From Schistocerca nitens (Eukaryota > Arthropoda > Insecta > Orthoptera > Acrididae), in contig NC_064615.1 of the NCBI RefSeq assembly GCF_023898315.1, forward strand, positions 735,923,450-735,987,449: 64,000 nt of DNA. The letters are read 5' to 3'. Position 1 is the first letter of the stretch. Every line of letters begins with the position of its first letter. Position numbers and translations under genes: made by a program. Shown here piece by piece: positions 54,101-57,417 of the stretch. The notes beneath the pieces are model-generated. The model was not told the DNA's origin and made no database searches. It saw only the letters and a program-made list of their open reading frames with translations.

Positions 54101-56230
54101 TAAGTAGTTCTAAGTTCTAGGGGACTGATGACCATAGATGTTAAGTCCCATAGTGCTCAGAGCCATTTGAACAATTTTTTCAATTAGTTAAGACTAAAAC
54201 TATACAGTATTAATGATGCATGAAATATAAAAATATAAAATATTTATAGCCATGTCAACAGCCATACATACCGTTAAAATATGCAGATAAAAAATCATCG
54301 TCAACTTAAACATGTGAGTACATGGTACGTGCTGATAATACTCAGACTGCGTCAAGTATTTATACAAGAACCTACAGCAAGCAGAGGGCACTTTAACCAG
54401 AGTACATAGTAAACCAGTGTCGCGAATATAAAGATAAAAATGCAGTGTGCATTGTCTTTCGTTAAAAAACTAATGACAGTGCATACCGCATTTTAGTCTT
54501 TATACTTTTTAGACTTTTTATAGTGGCATTCATAAAAGGTTGTATGTTACATAACCAGGCTAAGCGCTTTATTGTATATTATTTGTGCTTTTTATGGATT
54601 TCAAGTATGGGTCCCATTTCACATATAGTATATCAGCATATGTTTTTGATGTCAGACGCTCATTTAGCCAAAGGAAAATTTAACTAAAGACAGTGTATAC
54701 TGCATTTTAATCATTATATTGGCGACACTGGTTTACTATGTACTCTAGCTCAAGTGCCCTCTCCTAGCAGTAGGTTCTTGTATAAATACCTGACGCAATC
54801 TGAGTATTGTCAGCACGTACCATGTACTCACATATTTAACTTGACGATTTTTTTTATCTGAATATTTTAACGTTGTTTATGGTTGCTATACATGGTTATA
54901 AATATTTCATACATCGTTAATACTGCATAGATTTAGTCTTAACTAATTGAACCTGGTCGCTTACACAATATTTTTATTTACAACAGATCTGGAGATGGCG
55001 GAAAGCCGAAACCGGTAATTAAGTGCAAAGAAATCTGTGTGATCAAGACGGACTTGTGAAAATAAAAGTATACATAGGTGTTTTCCCCTCGCTCTTTCTG
55101 TAAACGGAACAGGAAAGGAAATGACTAATATTGGTAACCTCCGCCATACACCTGTCGGCGGCATACGGAGTATGGATGTATATGTGGATGTTATCAGCAA
55201 CAGAAGAAATGTTAATAAAATTTATCAAAGAGTTAGTAAGTCGTCCTCTGCAAATGAACACTACACTAACTTCGAAAAGATACAGTTTGTTCAAAATTGT
55301 ACAACAATTAATATGGCATATGAACAGGCGTAGTTTAGAATGCCGTAAAATTTTCAGTGTGAATGTTCAAGAAATTTTGAACTATGTTACTGAGATTTTC
55401 AAACAGCCAAGTCCAACAGCTTTTGCTAATCACATAACCGCCAGTACTGGAGAAACACAAGTCAAGACCTTTCACTAAGAACAATAAGGAACAGAAAACC
55501 TGACTTCCAGAAGAAAGGCAGAAACTGCTGAAAGAAACAACATTCCTGTCCTTTACACTTTCGTATACTCATAGTTCGAAGACCAGCATTCACAGTGATA
55601 GAGATTAGTGAAATACTAATAATTTTGAGTGCACATTTCGATTTTATATTGCGCAAATACGATATCTCCGAAAGATTTTTTTGCTGTTATGGTTCTTTAA
55701 ATAATTGTAAGATATTCTCAAATTTTCTGGCAAATCTTTTCTTAAACTACAATTTTTGACGTTATTCTAAATTATTGCAGTAAAGTATTTTACATATTTT
55801 TTGATAGTTACAGAATTCATTAACATCAAAGCGCAACGTTTTATGTGTTTTAATGTTGTTGTTACTAAAATCAAACACGTCTGTGGAACTTCAAAGGTTG
55901 AAATGATGGCAAGTAATATTTGAAGGGGGAGGGGAGGGGGGGGGGTGGAAGAGAAGACGGAAATACTAAACAAACTGTGCATTTTTTCTTCCCCCGAACT
56001 GAACCCTGGATCCGCGTCCATCTCATGATTTCTATAGAATACTGATCAGACTGTATTACATTTATTTTTGTTTCAGCAATCCAACTCCGCAACAGAGTTC
56101 ACTTGTGACAGTGACGTGGGAAGAGTACGACGAATCGTCGCCCAACTATTTGATGATAGCAGCTCCTCTTCGAACTGGAACCAGCTTATTTGAGCCTTAC
56201 ATGAACTTCTGGCATGACCTGTTGCCGTAA
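3018..56230 (+). CDS. Carboxylesterase gene (carboxyl/cholinesterase family), ten recognised coding exons
   Basis: Ten exons join in frame with GT-AG introns into 519 residues plus TAA. Numbering starts at the first codon of the 3018 exon. Family landmarks run in order: [10 protein letters not shown] (33-42), EDCLYLNV (79-86), HGGCF (106-110), NYRLGLLGF (133-141), GQSAGG with nucleophile Ser185, [12 protein letters not shown] with catalytic Glu317, His432 in HADD, and a C-terminal FW. These enzymes are alpha/beta hydrolases that cleave carboxyl esters of xenobiotics, hormones or lipids; the substrate here cannot be read from sequence. N-glycosylation sequons at 95, 223, 370 and 379 suggest a secretory protein. 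A signal peptide would then lie on an unseen 5' exon, since family members usually have about 550 residues. No frameshift or stop was found, so it is probably functional. Intron lengths run from 150 bp to 12.6 kb. Alternatives within the family (juvenile hormone esterase, neuroligin-like) are less likely: the catalytic triad is complete, and I do not see the GQSAG-with-Glu signature typical of JHE substrate specificity resolved. Confidence 0.93.
3156..6187. other. Intron 1, first part
   Basis: This is non-coding by context. A (GT)n tract sits at about 3369-3391. Two longer open frames exist, at 3765-4226 and 5326-5709 on the + strand. The second lacks an ATG start, and its C-terminal Pro/Ser-rich part resembles no family I know. 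I recognise no repeats in the rest. Confidence 0.5.
3765..4226 (+). other. Unrecognised 153-codon open frame in intron 1
   Basis: This open frame in an AT-rich intron would encode 153 residues with no motif, signal peptide or membrane segment I can name. No splice context links it to the esterase. It may be chance or a decayed transposon segment; length alone does not decide. Confidence 0.15.
6188..7609 (+). mobile_element. Tc1-like transposon, family 1 copy B (1.42 kb)
   Basis: It is flanked by TA at 6186-6187 and 7610-7611. The terminal repeats begin CACTCCTGGAAATGG at the left and CACTCCTGGAAATTG on the complement of the right end. Orientation is opposite to copies A and C, and it sits in esterase intron 1. 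It is full length with very few differences from copy C. Confidence 0.96.
6432..7454 (+). pseudogene. Tc1-like transposase, family 1 copy B, one nonsense codon
   Basis: The frame starts at [12 protein letters not shown] and runs 341 codons to TAG. It covers the DNA-binding helix-turn-helix half ([18 protein letters not shown]) and the DDE core ([27 protein letters not shown]). A CGA-to-TGA change at 6633-6635 stops it after about 67 residues; the rest of the frame is open. The gap between the second Asp and the Glu is 32 residues by my count, where classical Tc1 has 34. Confidence 0.92.
7612..9053. other. Intron 1, middle part, nothing recognised
   Basis: There are no open frames above about 90 codons and no repeat boundaries I can support. 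Homopolymer runs occur near 8890-8906. Confidence 0.4.
9065..9265 (-). repeat. SINE type C (tRNA-derived), diverged
   Basis: Read on the minus strand it has a tRNA-like head with a GGTTCGAGTCC-type B box and the CCCTCGGGCATG junction, then a GGGACTGATGAC-like body. The target duplication TTTTGGCAAAA lies at 9054-9064 and 9266-9276. It is more diverged than other copies in the window. Confidence 0.8.
9277..11230. other. Intron 1, last part, nothing recognised
   Basis: I find no transposon ends, SINE heads or convincing coding frames here. The acceptor of esterase exon 2 ends it. Confidence 0.4.
11231..11362 (+). CDS. Esterase exon 2 (residues 47-90)
   Basis: It opens [14 protein letters not shown] after CACAG and ends HGPG before GTATGT, 44 codons in phase 0. 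Cys67 and Cys81 in the QCPQ and EDCLYLNV blocks match the first conserved disulfide of the family. The preceding intron is 8.1 kb and holds a Tc1-like element and a SINE. Confidence 0.93.
11513..11660 (+). CDS. Esterase exon 3, oxyanion-hole region (residues 91-140)
   Basis: It follows a 150-bp intron, the shortest in the gene, and ends in phase 1 before GTAATA. It encodes [15 protein letters not shown] then [11 protein letters not shown], the family's oxyanion-hole strand. The third Gly of the usual HGGGF is Cys109 (TGT at 11567-11569). N95-G-T is a glycosylation sequon. Everything else in this block is ordinary for the family. Confidence 0.94.
11712..12953 (+). mobile_element. Decayed Tc1-like transposon, family 2 (copy 1)
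   Basis: The left end has CCTGCAAAAAATGTGAAGCAC, and the right end has GTTTTGTCAGGTAATG followed by TA at 12954. Inside are scrambled transposase fragments in three forward frames (AWGGIG-like, NVWDYL-like) with many lesions. The left boundary is approximate. A SINE at 12087-12279 splits it. A related element lies inverted at 14095-15257. Confidence 0.7.
12087..12279 (-). repeat. SINE type A with perfect 12-bp target duplication
   Basis: The duplication TTCGAAGACTGG occurs at 12075-12086 and 12280-12291. The minus strand reads the tRNA-like head (GCGGTTCTAGGCGC, GGTTCGAATCCTGCC) and the body ending GCTCAGAGCCATTTGAACC. It is inserted inside the Tc1-like fossil, so it is younger than that fossil. 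Confidence 0.95.
12956..14094. other. Intron 3 segment, nothing recognised
   Basis: This is AT-rich and without long frames. I see no repeat termini. Confidence 0.4.
14095..15257 (-). mobile_element. Decayed Tc1-like transposon, family 2 (copy 2)
   Basis: The right end on the minus strand carries GTGAAGTACCCAGAAG, and the left end has GTGAAGCACCC on the + strand, giving diverged inverted termini. Minus-strand fragments around 14505-14732 resemble the transposase catalytic region ([13 protein letters not shown]). An internal stretch at 14940-15050 is similar to 11930-11990 of copy 1 in the opposite orientation. No intact frame remains, and the ends are approximate. Confidence 0.65.
15276..15477 (+). 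repeat. SINE type A with 13-bp target duplication
   Basis: The duplication TTATTAACACTTA occurs at 15263-15275 and 15478-15490. The head is GTGGCCGTGCGGTTAAAGG with a GGTTCGAATCC B box. The body carries GTCCTGAGGTTAGTTAGG and GACTGATGACCTCAG, and a poly-T tract follows GAACCA. Confidence 0.95.
15998..16199 (-). repeat. SINE type A with 12-bp target duplication
   Basis: GGTCTGACCCTC at 15986-15997 matches GGTCTGAACCTC at 16200-16211, with one mismatch. The full tRNA-like head and body are on the minus strand. Confidence 0.94.
16493..17863 (+). mobile_element. Tc1-like transposon, family 3 (older copy)
   Basis: The ends are CACACATCAAAATAAG at the left and the complement of a TTGATATGTG end at the right, followed by TA at 17864. 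It shares its internal sequence with the element at 24215-25636 but is shorter and more damaged. The left TA has mutated to GA. Confidence 0.85.
16737..17690 (+). pseudogene. Tc1-like transposase, family 3, multiply broken
   Basis: It starts MPRRSIPRF, with the segment [11 protein letters not shown] from the DNA-binding half. Catalytic-region fragments then continue in other frames ([10 protein letters not shown] in place of the usual SDESR). Deletions of about 50 bp and several frameshifts relative to the copy at 24458 abolish coding. The normal stop TAG is replaced by CAG near 17691. Confidence 0.85.
18003..18882 (-). mobile_element. Truncated Tc1-like transposon, longer D-E spacing group
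   Basis: The right terminus is CTGACTTTTGTCATCATAGTG, with TA at 18883-18884. The minus strand encodes [15 protein letters not shown] and [20 protein letters not shown], a transposase block around the second catalytic Asp. The C-terminal end of the element is missing at about 18003, so the left boundary is approximate. Confidence 0.7.
18881..18956. repeat. Two-copy 38-bp tandem repeat
   Basis: Two units start TGTAAAAACACAT at 18881 and 18919 and differ at a few positions. It overlaps the end of the truncated Tc1-like element. Confidence 0.8.
18957..19891. other. Intron 3 end; possible LTR-derived sequence
   Basis: No coding frame is present. A CAATAAACTATAATCC segment near 19763, followed by GGTGTAACA, resembles an LTR polyadenylation region and end. 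I could not find a matching start with a target duplication, so this stays tentative. Confidence 0.25.
19892..20077 (+). CDS. Esterase exon 4, nucleophile elbow (residues 140-202)
   Basis: It enters in phase 1 after CTGCAG and leaves in phase 1 before GTAAGT. It encodes [19 protein letters not shown], then [15 protein letters not shown] and [12 protein letters not shown]. Ser185 (AGT at 20026-20028) is the nucleophile in the GxSxG elbow. These are the most conserved blocks of the family and fix the identification. Confidence 0.97.
20078..22169. other. Intron 4, first part, nothing recognised
   Basis: It has a G-rich tract at about 20684-20711 and no convincing frame or repeat ends. Confidence 0.4.
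22180..22388 (+). repeat. SINE type B with 10-bp target duplication
   Basis: AAACTCACTG occurs at 22170-22179 and 22389-22398. The head differs from type A: CTCGTGGTCGTGCGGTAGCG with GGGTTCGATTCCCGG, a tRNA-like sequence possibly Gly-derived from its CCC loop. The downstream body (GTCCTTAGGTTAGTTAGG, GGGACTGATGACC) is nearly the type A body. Confidence 0.93.
22835..23100. repeat. Probable transposon terminus beginning ACAGGGTGGTCC
   Basis: The segment starts TACAGGGTGGTCCATTGATC and carries distinct GC-richer sequence to about 23000, then a poly-T run. I believe this start is a common insect repeat terminus but cannot name the family or find its other end. Confidence 0.3.
23557..23750 (-). 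repeat. SINE type A with 11-bp target duplication
   Basis: GAATAAACAAG at 23546-23556 matches GAATAGACAAG at 23751-23761, with one mismatch. Head and body are complete on the minus strand. Confidence 0.94.
24215..25636 (+). mobile_element. Tc1-like transposon, family 3 (full-length copy)
   Basis: TA flanks it at 24213-24214 and 25637-25638. The termini are CACACATCAAAAAATG and, on the complement of the right end, AACACATCAAAAAAAGTT. It is in the same orientation as the element at 16493 and the reference copy for that family here. Confidence 0.9.
24458..25441 (+). pseudogene. Tc1-like transposase, family 3, frameshifted
   Basis: It begins [17 protein letters not shown] with [12 protein letters not shown] from the helix-turn-helix half. 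The middle is broken by frameshifts after about residue 45 and again around 24890 and 25200. The final block [16 protein letters not shown] carries the catalytic Glu and is intact to TAG at 25439-25441. Confidence 0.88.
26186..26437 (+). pseudogene. Penelope-like element, C-terminal endonuclease remnant
   Basis: The segment [20 protein letters not shown], followed by [16 protein letters not shown] and a degenerate tail, matches the end of the GIY-YIG endonuclease of Penelope-like retroelements as I know it. Only this 3' part is present; the reverse transcriptase is absent. An (AC)n tract follows near 26460. Confidence 0.6.
27208..28020 (-). mobile_element. 5'-truncated Tc1-like transposon, family 4
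   Basis: The left terminus AAAAATCACAACACCAAAAA is present, but the other end is missing near 28020. The minus strand reads [13 protein letters not shown], then [24 protein letters not shown] and [12 protein letters not shown]. One Gln of the FQQDN motif is His, and frameshifts separate the blocks. Second Asp to Glu spacing is 32 residues, as in family 1. Confidence 0.85.
28210..28560. repeat. Polypyrimidine low-complexity tract
   Basis: About 350 bases of C and T dominate the + strand, with recurring CTCTGTCCAT and CTTCTCCTCC blocks. It lies in intron 4. Open frames here are an artefact of composition. Confidence 0.85.
29089..30510 (-). mobile_element. Tc1-like transposon, family 1 copy C, apparently intact
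   Basis: TA occurs at 29087-29088 and 30511-30512, with termini identical in type to copies A and B. Length is 1422 bp. Both ends and an uninterrupted transposase are present, so it could be autonomous. It lies in esterase intron 4, antisense to the gene. Confidence 0.97.
29244..30266 (-). CDS. Tc1-like transposase, intact (340 aa)
   Basis: The start is [12 protein letters not shown] at 30266, and TAG is at 29244-29246. Residues 1-110 form the paired-type DNA-binding half, with [17 protein letters not shown] as a helix-turn-helix and [16 protein letters not shown] as a second. The catalytic core carries [29 protein letters not shown] and [12 protein letters not shown]. It would bind the terminal repeats and mobilise the element by cut and paste into TA. 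Length matches the family's usual 340. The second Asp to Glu spacing is 32 residues by count. The same frame stays open upstream to an ATG at 30527, outside the element, as discussed under findings. Confidence 0.95.
   Translation of the reverse strand: MPRQRGREPYVQLTDFERGRIVGMREAGWTYRRIAQHVGREVSTVHRCCRQWSAEGARARRPGTGPQRRTDARQDHRILRSAVGDRTATSQQIRDTVAPGVSARTIRDRLHEAGLRSRTPLGRLPLTPQHRAARLHWCRDRREWRDEWRRVVFSDESRFCLGANDGRMRVWRRAGERHNQDCIRPRHTGPTPGIMVWGAISYTGRTPLVIVEGTLNSARYIQTVIEPIVLPFLDRQGNLLFQQDNARPHVSRATQRALEGVSQLPWPARSPDLSPIEHVWDWMKRRLTRSARPARTLVQLRRQVEMAWQAVPQDYIQHLYDRLHGRIAACIAAKGGYTLY
30560..31697. mobile_element. Composite tRNA-derived SINE: inverted plus direct unit in one target duplication
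   Basis: GTATGTATATTT flanks the whole block at 30548-30559 and 31698-31709. The left half is a unit on the minus strand, with a tRNA-like sequence at about 30632-30710, anticodon-loop CATGTAA and B box GGGTTCGAGTCCC. The right half is the same unit on the + strand, interrupted at 31165. A segment at 30930-31015 is the reverse complement of about 31608-31697. The tRNA-like part is a Thr(TGT)-type candidate, but mismatches in the acceptor stem and the repeat context argue against a working tRNA gene. Confidence 0.85.
31165..31494 (+). repeat. Two SINEs nested inside the composite
   Basis: The host unit breaks after GGCTCAGAT and resumes at GGATAGAGCG at about 31496. First comes a 5'-truncated type C SINE (TCCCGGCGGAGG, CTCGGGCATGGGTGTG, GGGACTGATGACC). 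Second, from about 31326, comes a different tRNA-like SINE (CGGTAACTCAGCGTGTTCGG) ending in an A-rich tail. Exact boundaries are approximate. Confidence 0.8.
31787..31986 (+). CDS. Esterase exon 5 (residues 202-268)
   Basis: The acceptor is TTCCAG, and the exon runs from phase 1 to phase 0 before GTATGA. It encodes [19 protein letters not shown], a standard block after the nucleophile elbow, then a less conserved helical region ending in SALSEE. N223 lies in an N-A-T sequon. Confidence 0.95.
31987..32920. other. Intron 5, nothing recognised
   Basis: This 934-bp AT-rich intron has no repeats or frames I can support. Confidence 0.5.
32921..33086 (+). CDS. Esterase exon 6, catalytic acid region (residues 269-324)
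   Basis: It runs from GTGACAG to GTGAGT and leaves in phase 1. It encodes [19 protein letters not shown], then [12 protein letters not shown] followed by DLEQL. The family pattern is GVTSDEG; here Glu317 (GAG at 33065-33067) stays in the catalytic position but is flanked by Leu and Gln rather than Asp and Gly. The rest aligns well. Confidence 0.93.
33745..33830 (-). repeat. tRNA-like head of another SINE family
   Basis: The minus strand reads GGTGGCCGAGACGGTTCAGG and CGGTCTCGAGTTCCGGCCCG, which fit A and B boxes. It lies just upstream of the Penelope remnant. Body and boundaries are not resolved. Confidence 0.5.
34209..35361 (+). mobile_element. Tc1-like transposon, longer D-E spacing group, decayed
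   Basis: TA flanks it at 34207-34208 and 35362-35363. The termini are CAGTGAGGTGATAAAAG and, complemented, CACTGAGGTGGCAAAAG. The transposase remnant includes [24 protein letters not shown] and [11 protein letters not shown], then [10 protein letters not shown] and a stop. There are 36 residues between the second Asp and the Glu. Several frameshifts occur upstream. Confidence 0.9.
35430..35815 (+). pseudogene. Penelope-like GIY-YIG endonuclease fragment
   Basis: The frame reads [13 protein letters not shown] and a stop, then [38 protein letters not shown] and ending ESTEI-stop-LFDN. The CG-AYIGQ block is the GIY-YIG core. At least three in-frame stops make it non-functional. It is cut at 35816 by the next Tc1 element. 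Confidence 0.85.
35818..37223 (-). mobile_element. Tc1-like transposon, family 5 (1.41 kb)
   Basis: TA flanks it at 35816-35817 and 37224-37225. The termini are CACTACTGGCCATTAAAATTG and, complemented, CGCTACTGGCCATTAAAATGC. It is full length with a disabled transposase and is inserted in the Penelope-like element. Confidence 0.95.
35953..36993 (-). pseudogene. Tc1-like transposase, family 5, disabled
   Basis: It starts [20 protein letters not shown] at 36993 and ends at TGA at 35953. A TAA lies near 36902. The catalytic block reads [14 protein letters not shown] where the family has [11 protein letters not shown], so both a stop and loss of the second catalytic Asp are present. Upstream [10 protein letters not shown] and downstream [14 protein letters not shown] remain. 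One open stretch of 204 codons survives at 36253-36867. Confidence 0.9.
37505..37560 (+). ncRNA. Weak hammerhead-like motif in Penelope terminal sequence
   Basis: CTGAAGA at 37511-37517 fits the CUGANGA core. GAAA at about 37538-37541 and GTGTC near 37546 follow at plausible spacing, and the flanks ACTCA and TGAGT could pair. Stem II has mismatches. Placement at the 3' side of a Penelope-like element supports it; the pairing alone does not prove it. Confidence 0.22.
38100..38592. other. Intron 6 segment, nothing recognised
   Basis: There are no repeat ends or long frames before the next SINE. Confidence 0.4.
38593..38792 (-). repeat. SINE type A with short target duplication
   Basis: ACCTTTGT at 38581-38588 recurs at 38793-38800. 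The minus strand carries a complete head and body. The outermost bases of the head are altered (CACCTGCTGGC instead of GGCCGGC). Confidence 0.9.
39072..39253 (+). CDS. Esterase exon 7 (residues 324-384)
   Basis: It follows TTTCAG and ends at CTG before GTAAGT in phase 0. It encodes a variable, charged helical segment ([19 protein letters not shown]) and ends [14 protein letters not shown], before the conserved D--F block of the next exon. There are sequons at N370 and N379. Identification rests on phase continuity and position rather than strong motifs. Confidence 0.88.
39254..40340. other. Intron 7, first part, nothing recognised
   Basis: It has no recognised repeat. An acceptor-like TTTGCAG at about 39632 is followed by a frame that stops after about 24 codons and does not fit the esterase. 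Confidence 0.4.
40345..40806. repeat. 231-bp tandem duplication built from a shorter motif
   Basis: TAAAAACTGTTTCACGGCTG recurs at 40441 and 40672, a 231-bp period. Each 231-bp unit contains three variants of an ACGGCTGAAGGCCT-type motif, so six motif copies occur in two higher-order units. A G-run follows near 40790-40803. Confidence 0.85.
40990..41830 (-). other. GC-rich segment, possibly LTR retrotransposon-derived
   Basis: It is distinctly GC-rich for this window and without an intact frame. Together with the adjacent tandem repeat it may belong to one LTR-type element read on the minus strand. I see no terminal duplication, so the assignment is weak. Confidence 0.25.
41877..42083 (+). 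repeat. SINE type A with target duplication
   Basis: AACATCAGA occurs at 41868-41876 and 42084-42092. The head is CTGTGGCCGAGCGGTTCTAGG, and the body is complete to CCATTTGAACC. Confidence 0.92.
42544..42676 (+). CDS. Esterase exon 8 (residues 385-429)
   Basis: It follows TTGCAG and ends in phase 1 before GTAGGG. It encodes [14 protein letters not shown] and then [19 protein letters not shown]. The PVYYYEF block is typical just upstream of the catalytic His region. Confidence 0.95.
42790..43140 (+). repeat. SINE type A interrupted by another SINE
   Basis: The head GGCCGTGCGGTTCTAGGCGC and body run to AAGTCGCATAG at 42962, then resume at AAGTCGCTTAG (43109-43119) to GAGTCATTTGAACCATTTTG. The two AAGTCGC segments are the target duplication of the inner SINE. 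Outer target duplication is not clear. Confidence 0.88.
42965..43108 (-). repeat. 5'-truncated SINE type B nested in a type A SINE
   Basis: On the minus strand it begins at the B box (GTTCGATTCCCGGCGGGGTC) and lacks the A box half of the head. The duplicated site AAGTCGCWTAGTG flanks it. Truncation at the 5' end with a target duplication is the signature of incomplete target-primed reverse transcription. Confidence 0.88.
43379..43499 (+). CDS. Esterase exon 9, catalytic histidine (residues 429-469)
   Basis: It runs from GCCCAG to GTAAGT, entering in phase 1 and leaving in phase 2. It encodes [12 protein letters not shown] with His432 (CAC at 43387-43389), the third member of the triad, then [11 protein letters not shown], the conserved W--FA block. 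Confidence 0.96.
43780..44345. repeat. Long palindromic foldback (about 565 bp)
   Basis: The left half is the imperfect reverse complement of the right half almost to the centre near 44066. AAGAGCTATAAGCACTTGTTC at 44019 faces AGTGAACAATTGTTTATAGC at about 44071. Outer paired blocks include CCGGACCACGG on the complement of the left arm against CCGGACAAGGG on the right. Arms differ at roughly a quarter of positions. The right arm and centre hold a 163-codon frame (43909-44400), and the complement of the left arm holds a similar frame of about 60 codons. Confidence 0.85.
44401..46291. other. Intron 9 segment, mostly unrecognised
   Basis: No coding frames or SINEs are seen. A TTTATTTATTTATTG tract near 45709 could be the tail of a LINE on the minus strand. 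Confidence 0.35.
46306..47226. mobile_element. Composite tRNA-derived SINE: inverted unit plus tandem units in one target duplication
   Basis: GTAACAGAATCTTG occurs perfectly at 46292-46305 and 47227-47240. Inside is a minus-strand unit (46306 to about 46572), then + strand units starting at 46581, 46882 and, partially, 47183, a 301-bp period. Each full unit has a tRNA-like segment (about 46783-46860 and 47084-47161) with TAGCTCAGTTGGTAGAGC and GAGTTCGAGTCTCGG. The acceptor stem does not pair properly, so these are repeats rather than tRNA genes. The + units are almost identical to each other. Confidence 0.9.
47410..48632 (-). mobile_element. Tc1-like transposon, longer D-E spacing group, decayed
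   Basis: TA occurs at 47408-47409. The left terminus is CACTGAAGAGCCAAAGAAAC, and the right, complemented, is GGCGGAAGCGCCAAAAAACTG, somewhat eroded. Minus-strand frames give [17 protein letters not shown] and [10 protein letters not shown], with 36 residues between the second Asp and the Glu. [12 protein letters not shown] lies in a different frame, showing a frameshift. Confidence 0.85.
51845..52620. other. Insertion splitting the LINE reverse transcriptase
   Basis: LINE-like coding stops near 51840 and resumes near 52640. The intervening sequence has no coding match and ends with four degenerate copies of a CTGTTGnGAGGTTAC motif (52440-52600). It may derive from an LTR element; I found no clear duplication at its borders. 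Confidence 0.45.
53008..53209 (-). repeat. SINE type C with 12-bp target duplication
   Basis: AGTTGTTGTGAT at 52996-53007 matches AGTTGCTGTGAT at 53210-53221, with one mismatch. The minus strand carries GGTATTAGCCGAGCGGTTTG, GGTTCGAGTCCTCCCTCGG and the GGGACTGATGACC body. It lies inside the LINE remnant. Confidence 0.93.
53884..53919 (-). ncRNA. Hammerhead ribozyme-like motif, left arm
   Basis: On the minus strand CTGAAGA fits the CUGANGA core. It is followed by GGC...GCC as a 3-bp stem II, GAAA, then ACCGGTA with a GUA cleavage triplet. GAT before the core can pair with ATC after the cleavage site for stem I. One extra U lies between the core and stem II. Stem III (ACCGGU) is so short that activity would need dimerisation, as reported for retroelement hammerheads. 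Confidence 0.4.
53965..54178 (+). repeat. SINE type B with 11-bp target duplication
   Basis: TTCAATTAGTT occurs at 53954-53964 and 54179-54189. The head is CTCGTGGTCGTGCGGTAGCG with a GGGTTCGTTTCCCGG B box, and the body is complete. It interrupts only the left arm of the surrounding inverted repeat. Confidence 0.95.
54986..55021 (+). ncRNA. Hammerhead-like motif, right arm, core mutated
   Basis: This is the counterpart of the left-arm motif. It reads CTGGAGA in place of CTGAAGA, so a core adenosine is G, and TAA in the stem II loop is AAA. The change would be expected to abolish cleavage. Confidence 0.35.
55076..56076. other. End of intron 9
   Basis: Nothing is recognised except a G-rich run at about 55921-55947 that could form a quadruplex. 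The acceptor of esterase exon 10 ends it. Confidence 0.4.
56077..56230 (+). CDS. Esterase exon 10, C-terminus and stop (residues 469-519)
   Basis: After a 12.6-kb intron, TTTCAG precedes this exon, which supplies the third base of the split Asp codon. It encodes NPTP, then [18 protein letters not shown] and a final FWHDLLP, with TAA at 56228-56230. The NPTP...W...YL...FW pattern is the normal carboxylesterase C-terminus. There is no membrane anchor or ER-retention signal. Confidence 0.95.
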
Positions 56231-56444
56231 ATCTTGTAATGATAACATAACTAGTAGAGCGAATTAACAGTTAATTAAATCCACAAATATTACCTAGTAA
56301 ACTGCGTAACAGATTCATATTGTATATTACATAAGAAGGCAACCATACAGTCAACAAAATTATTTTGATCATCAAGTAAATCATTTTCATTCCTTGCTTA
56401 CCAAAATAATAATAACAAACAAGCCTTTCTGTTATAACTTAACG

Positions 56445-56450
56445 AATAAA
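56445..56450 (+). promoter_or_regulatory. Candidate polyadenylation signal of the esterase
   Basis: AATAAA lies 215 bp after the stop codon, in an AT-rich 3' region. It is the first canonical hexamer after the stop that I see. The 3' UTR would then be about 235-250 bases. Confidence 0.55.
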
Positions 56451-56689
56451 CAGTTGGAATTTTCTGTGTATTTATGCCTTTCTTCAACTTTCCTTTCGAA
56501 ATTCTAGAAGTGACTGCTATAGTAAGCTGTGCATTTCCCCTGTGAAACATACTGTGTAGAAAAGAAGTAATCAGAAGTAATCCTTATCGGTGATTATTTA
56601 GGCAGCCACATCATGGTATTCCATGTAGCCCATGTTTATCCTGCAAGGTCGCATTACTGTGAAGGCTTATTTGACCGTTTTGGCTAAAT

Positions 56690-57250
56690 AAACAGGTCCA
56701 CACCGTGGGACGGTATAATGTTTGTTCCGCGTTTGTGATGCTGTGTTACAAGACTACTGGGTCCCTGTTCCCATACATCTGGGTTCGTAAAGGACTGGTT
56801 TTCTGAGCGCTAGAGTGAACTGTTGCATCTCCACTGGTCGCCACAGCCGGAAGACCTCGATATTACTGAGCGACCATCGTTTCCCGAACTTGCCACTATT
56901 TTGCTGGAAGAAAGGTACAAGATTCCTTTGAAAACATACGCGACCTTCATTTATCAACTCCGAGACGAATGGTAGCTGTTTTCAATGCCATCGGTTTCCC
57001 TACACCGTGCTAGTCGTGGTAATGTGTTGGTTTTCTGGTGTTTCCATATTTTTGGCCATACCTATACATATAATCCTCCTCTACACTGCAGTTCCTTTCG
57101 CTGTATGTGTATTGTACACGATGATAATCATCTTTATGGCTTAATTTCCCAGTTTCTGAAACCATTTATTTGCGAAAATACAGCATTTTCCCTTCCACTT
57201 GATAAAGAAAGAGCATTCAGTCATGCAGCCGAGCTCTGATGCTCCAGCGA
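56690..57250 (+). pseudogene. Tc1-like transposase C-terminal remnant
   Basis: Forward frames include HWSPQPEDLDITE, which resembles the transposase WPxxSPDLNxIE catalytic block, and RYKIPLKTYATF downstream of it. The frame is broken and no termini were found. Confidence 0.4.
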
Positions 57251-57417
57251 TAGGGCGTAACCATAATTAGATAAGTACACGTCATTTGACACTGAATGGG
57301 AAATACGGGTGGTTTCTGTGTTAGAACGTTGGTATTTCGTGTTTTAGTGACGAAGTTTCTGAACTTAGTGTTGTGTATACGGATGCACCACAAAGAATTA
57401 TTTGCGCATCAGTATAT

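Larger units (their letters stand above)
53840..55075. repeat. Inverted pair of Penelope-type terminal regions
   Basis: The complement of 53840-54440, minus one SINE, matches 54700-55075 closely. The right copy runs CGACACTGGTTTACTATG, TAGGTTCTTGTATAAATAC, CCTGGTCGCTTACACA, then GATGGCGGAAAGCCGAAACC. The centre (about 54440-54700) is unpaired. The motif GCCGAAACCGGT is one I associate with Penelope-like terminal repeats, but no coding region lies between the arms. Confidence 0.85.

Noticed and set aside
55121..55478. Overlapping forward frames of 70 and 115 codons after the inverted repeat
   Set aside because: Two overlapping frames, no motif, and no continuity with the LINE or Penelope proteins.
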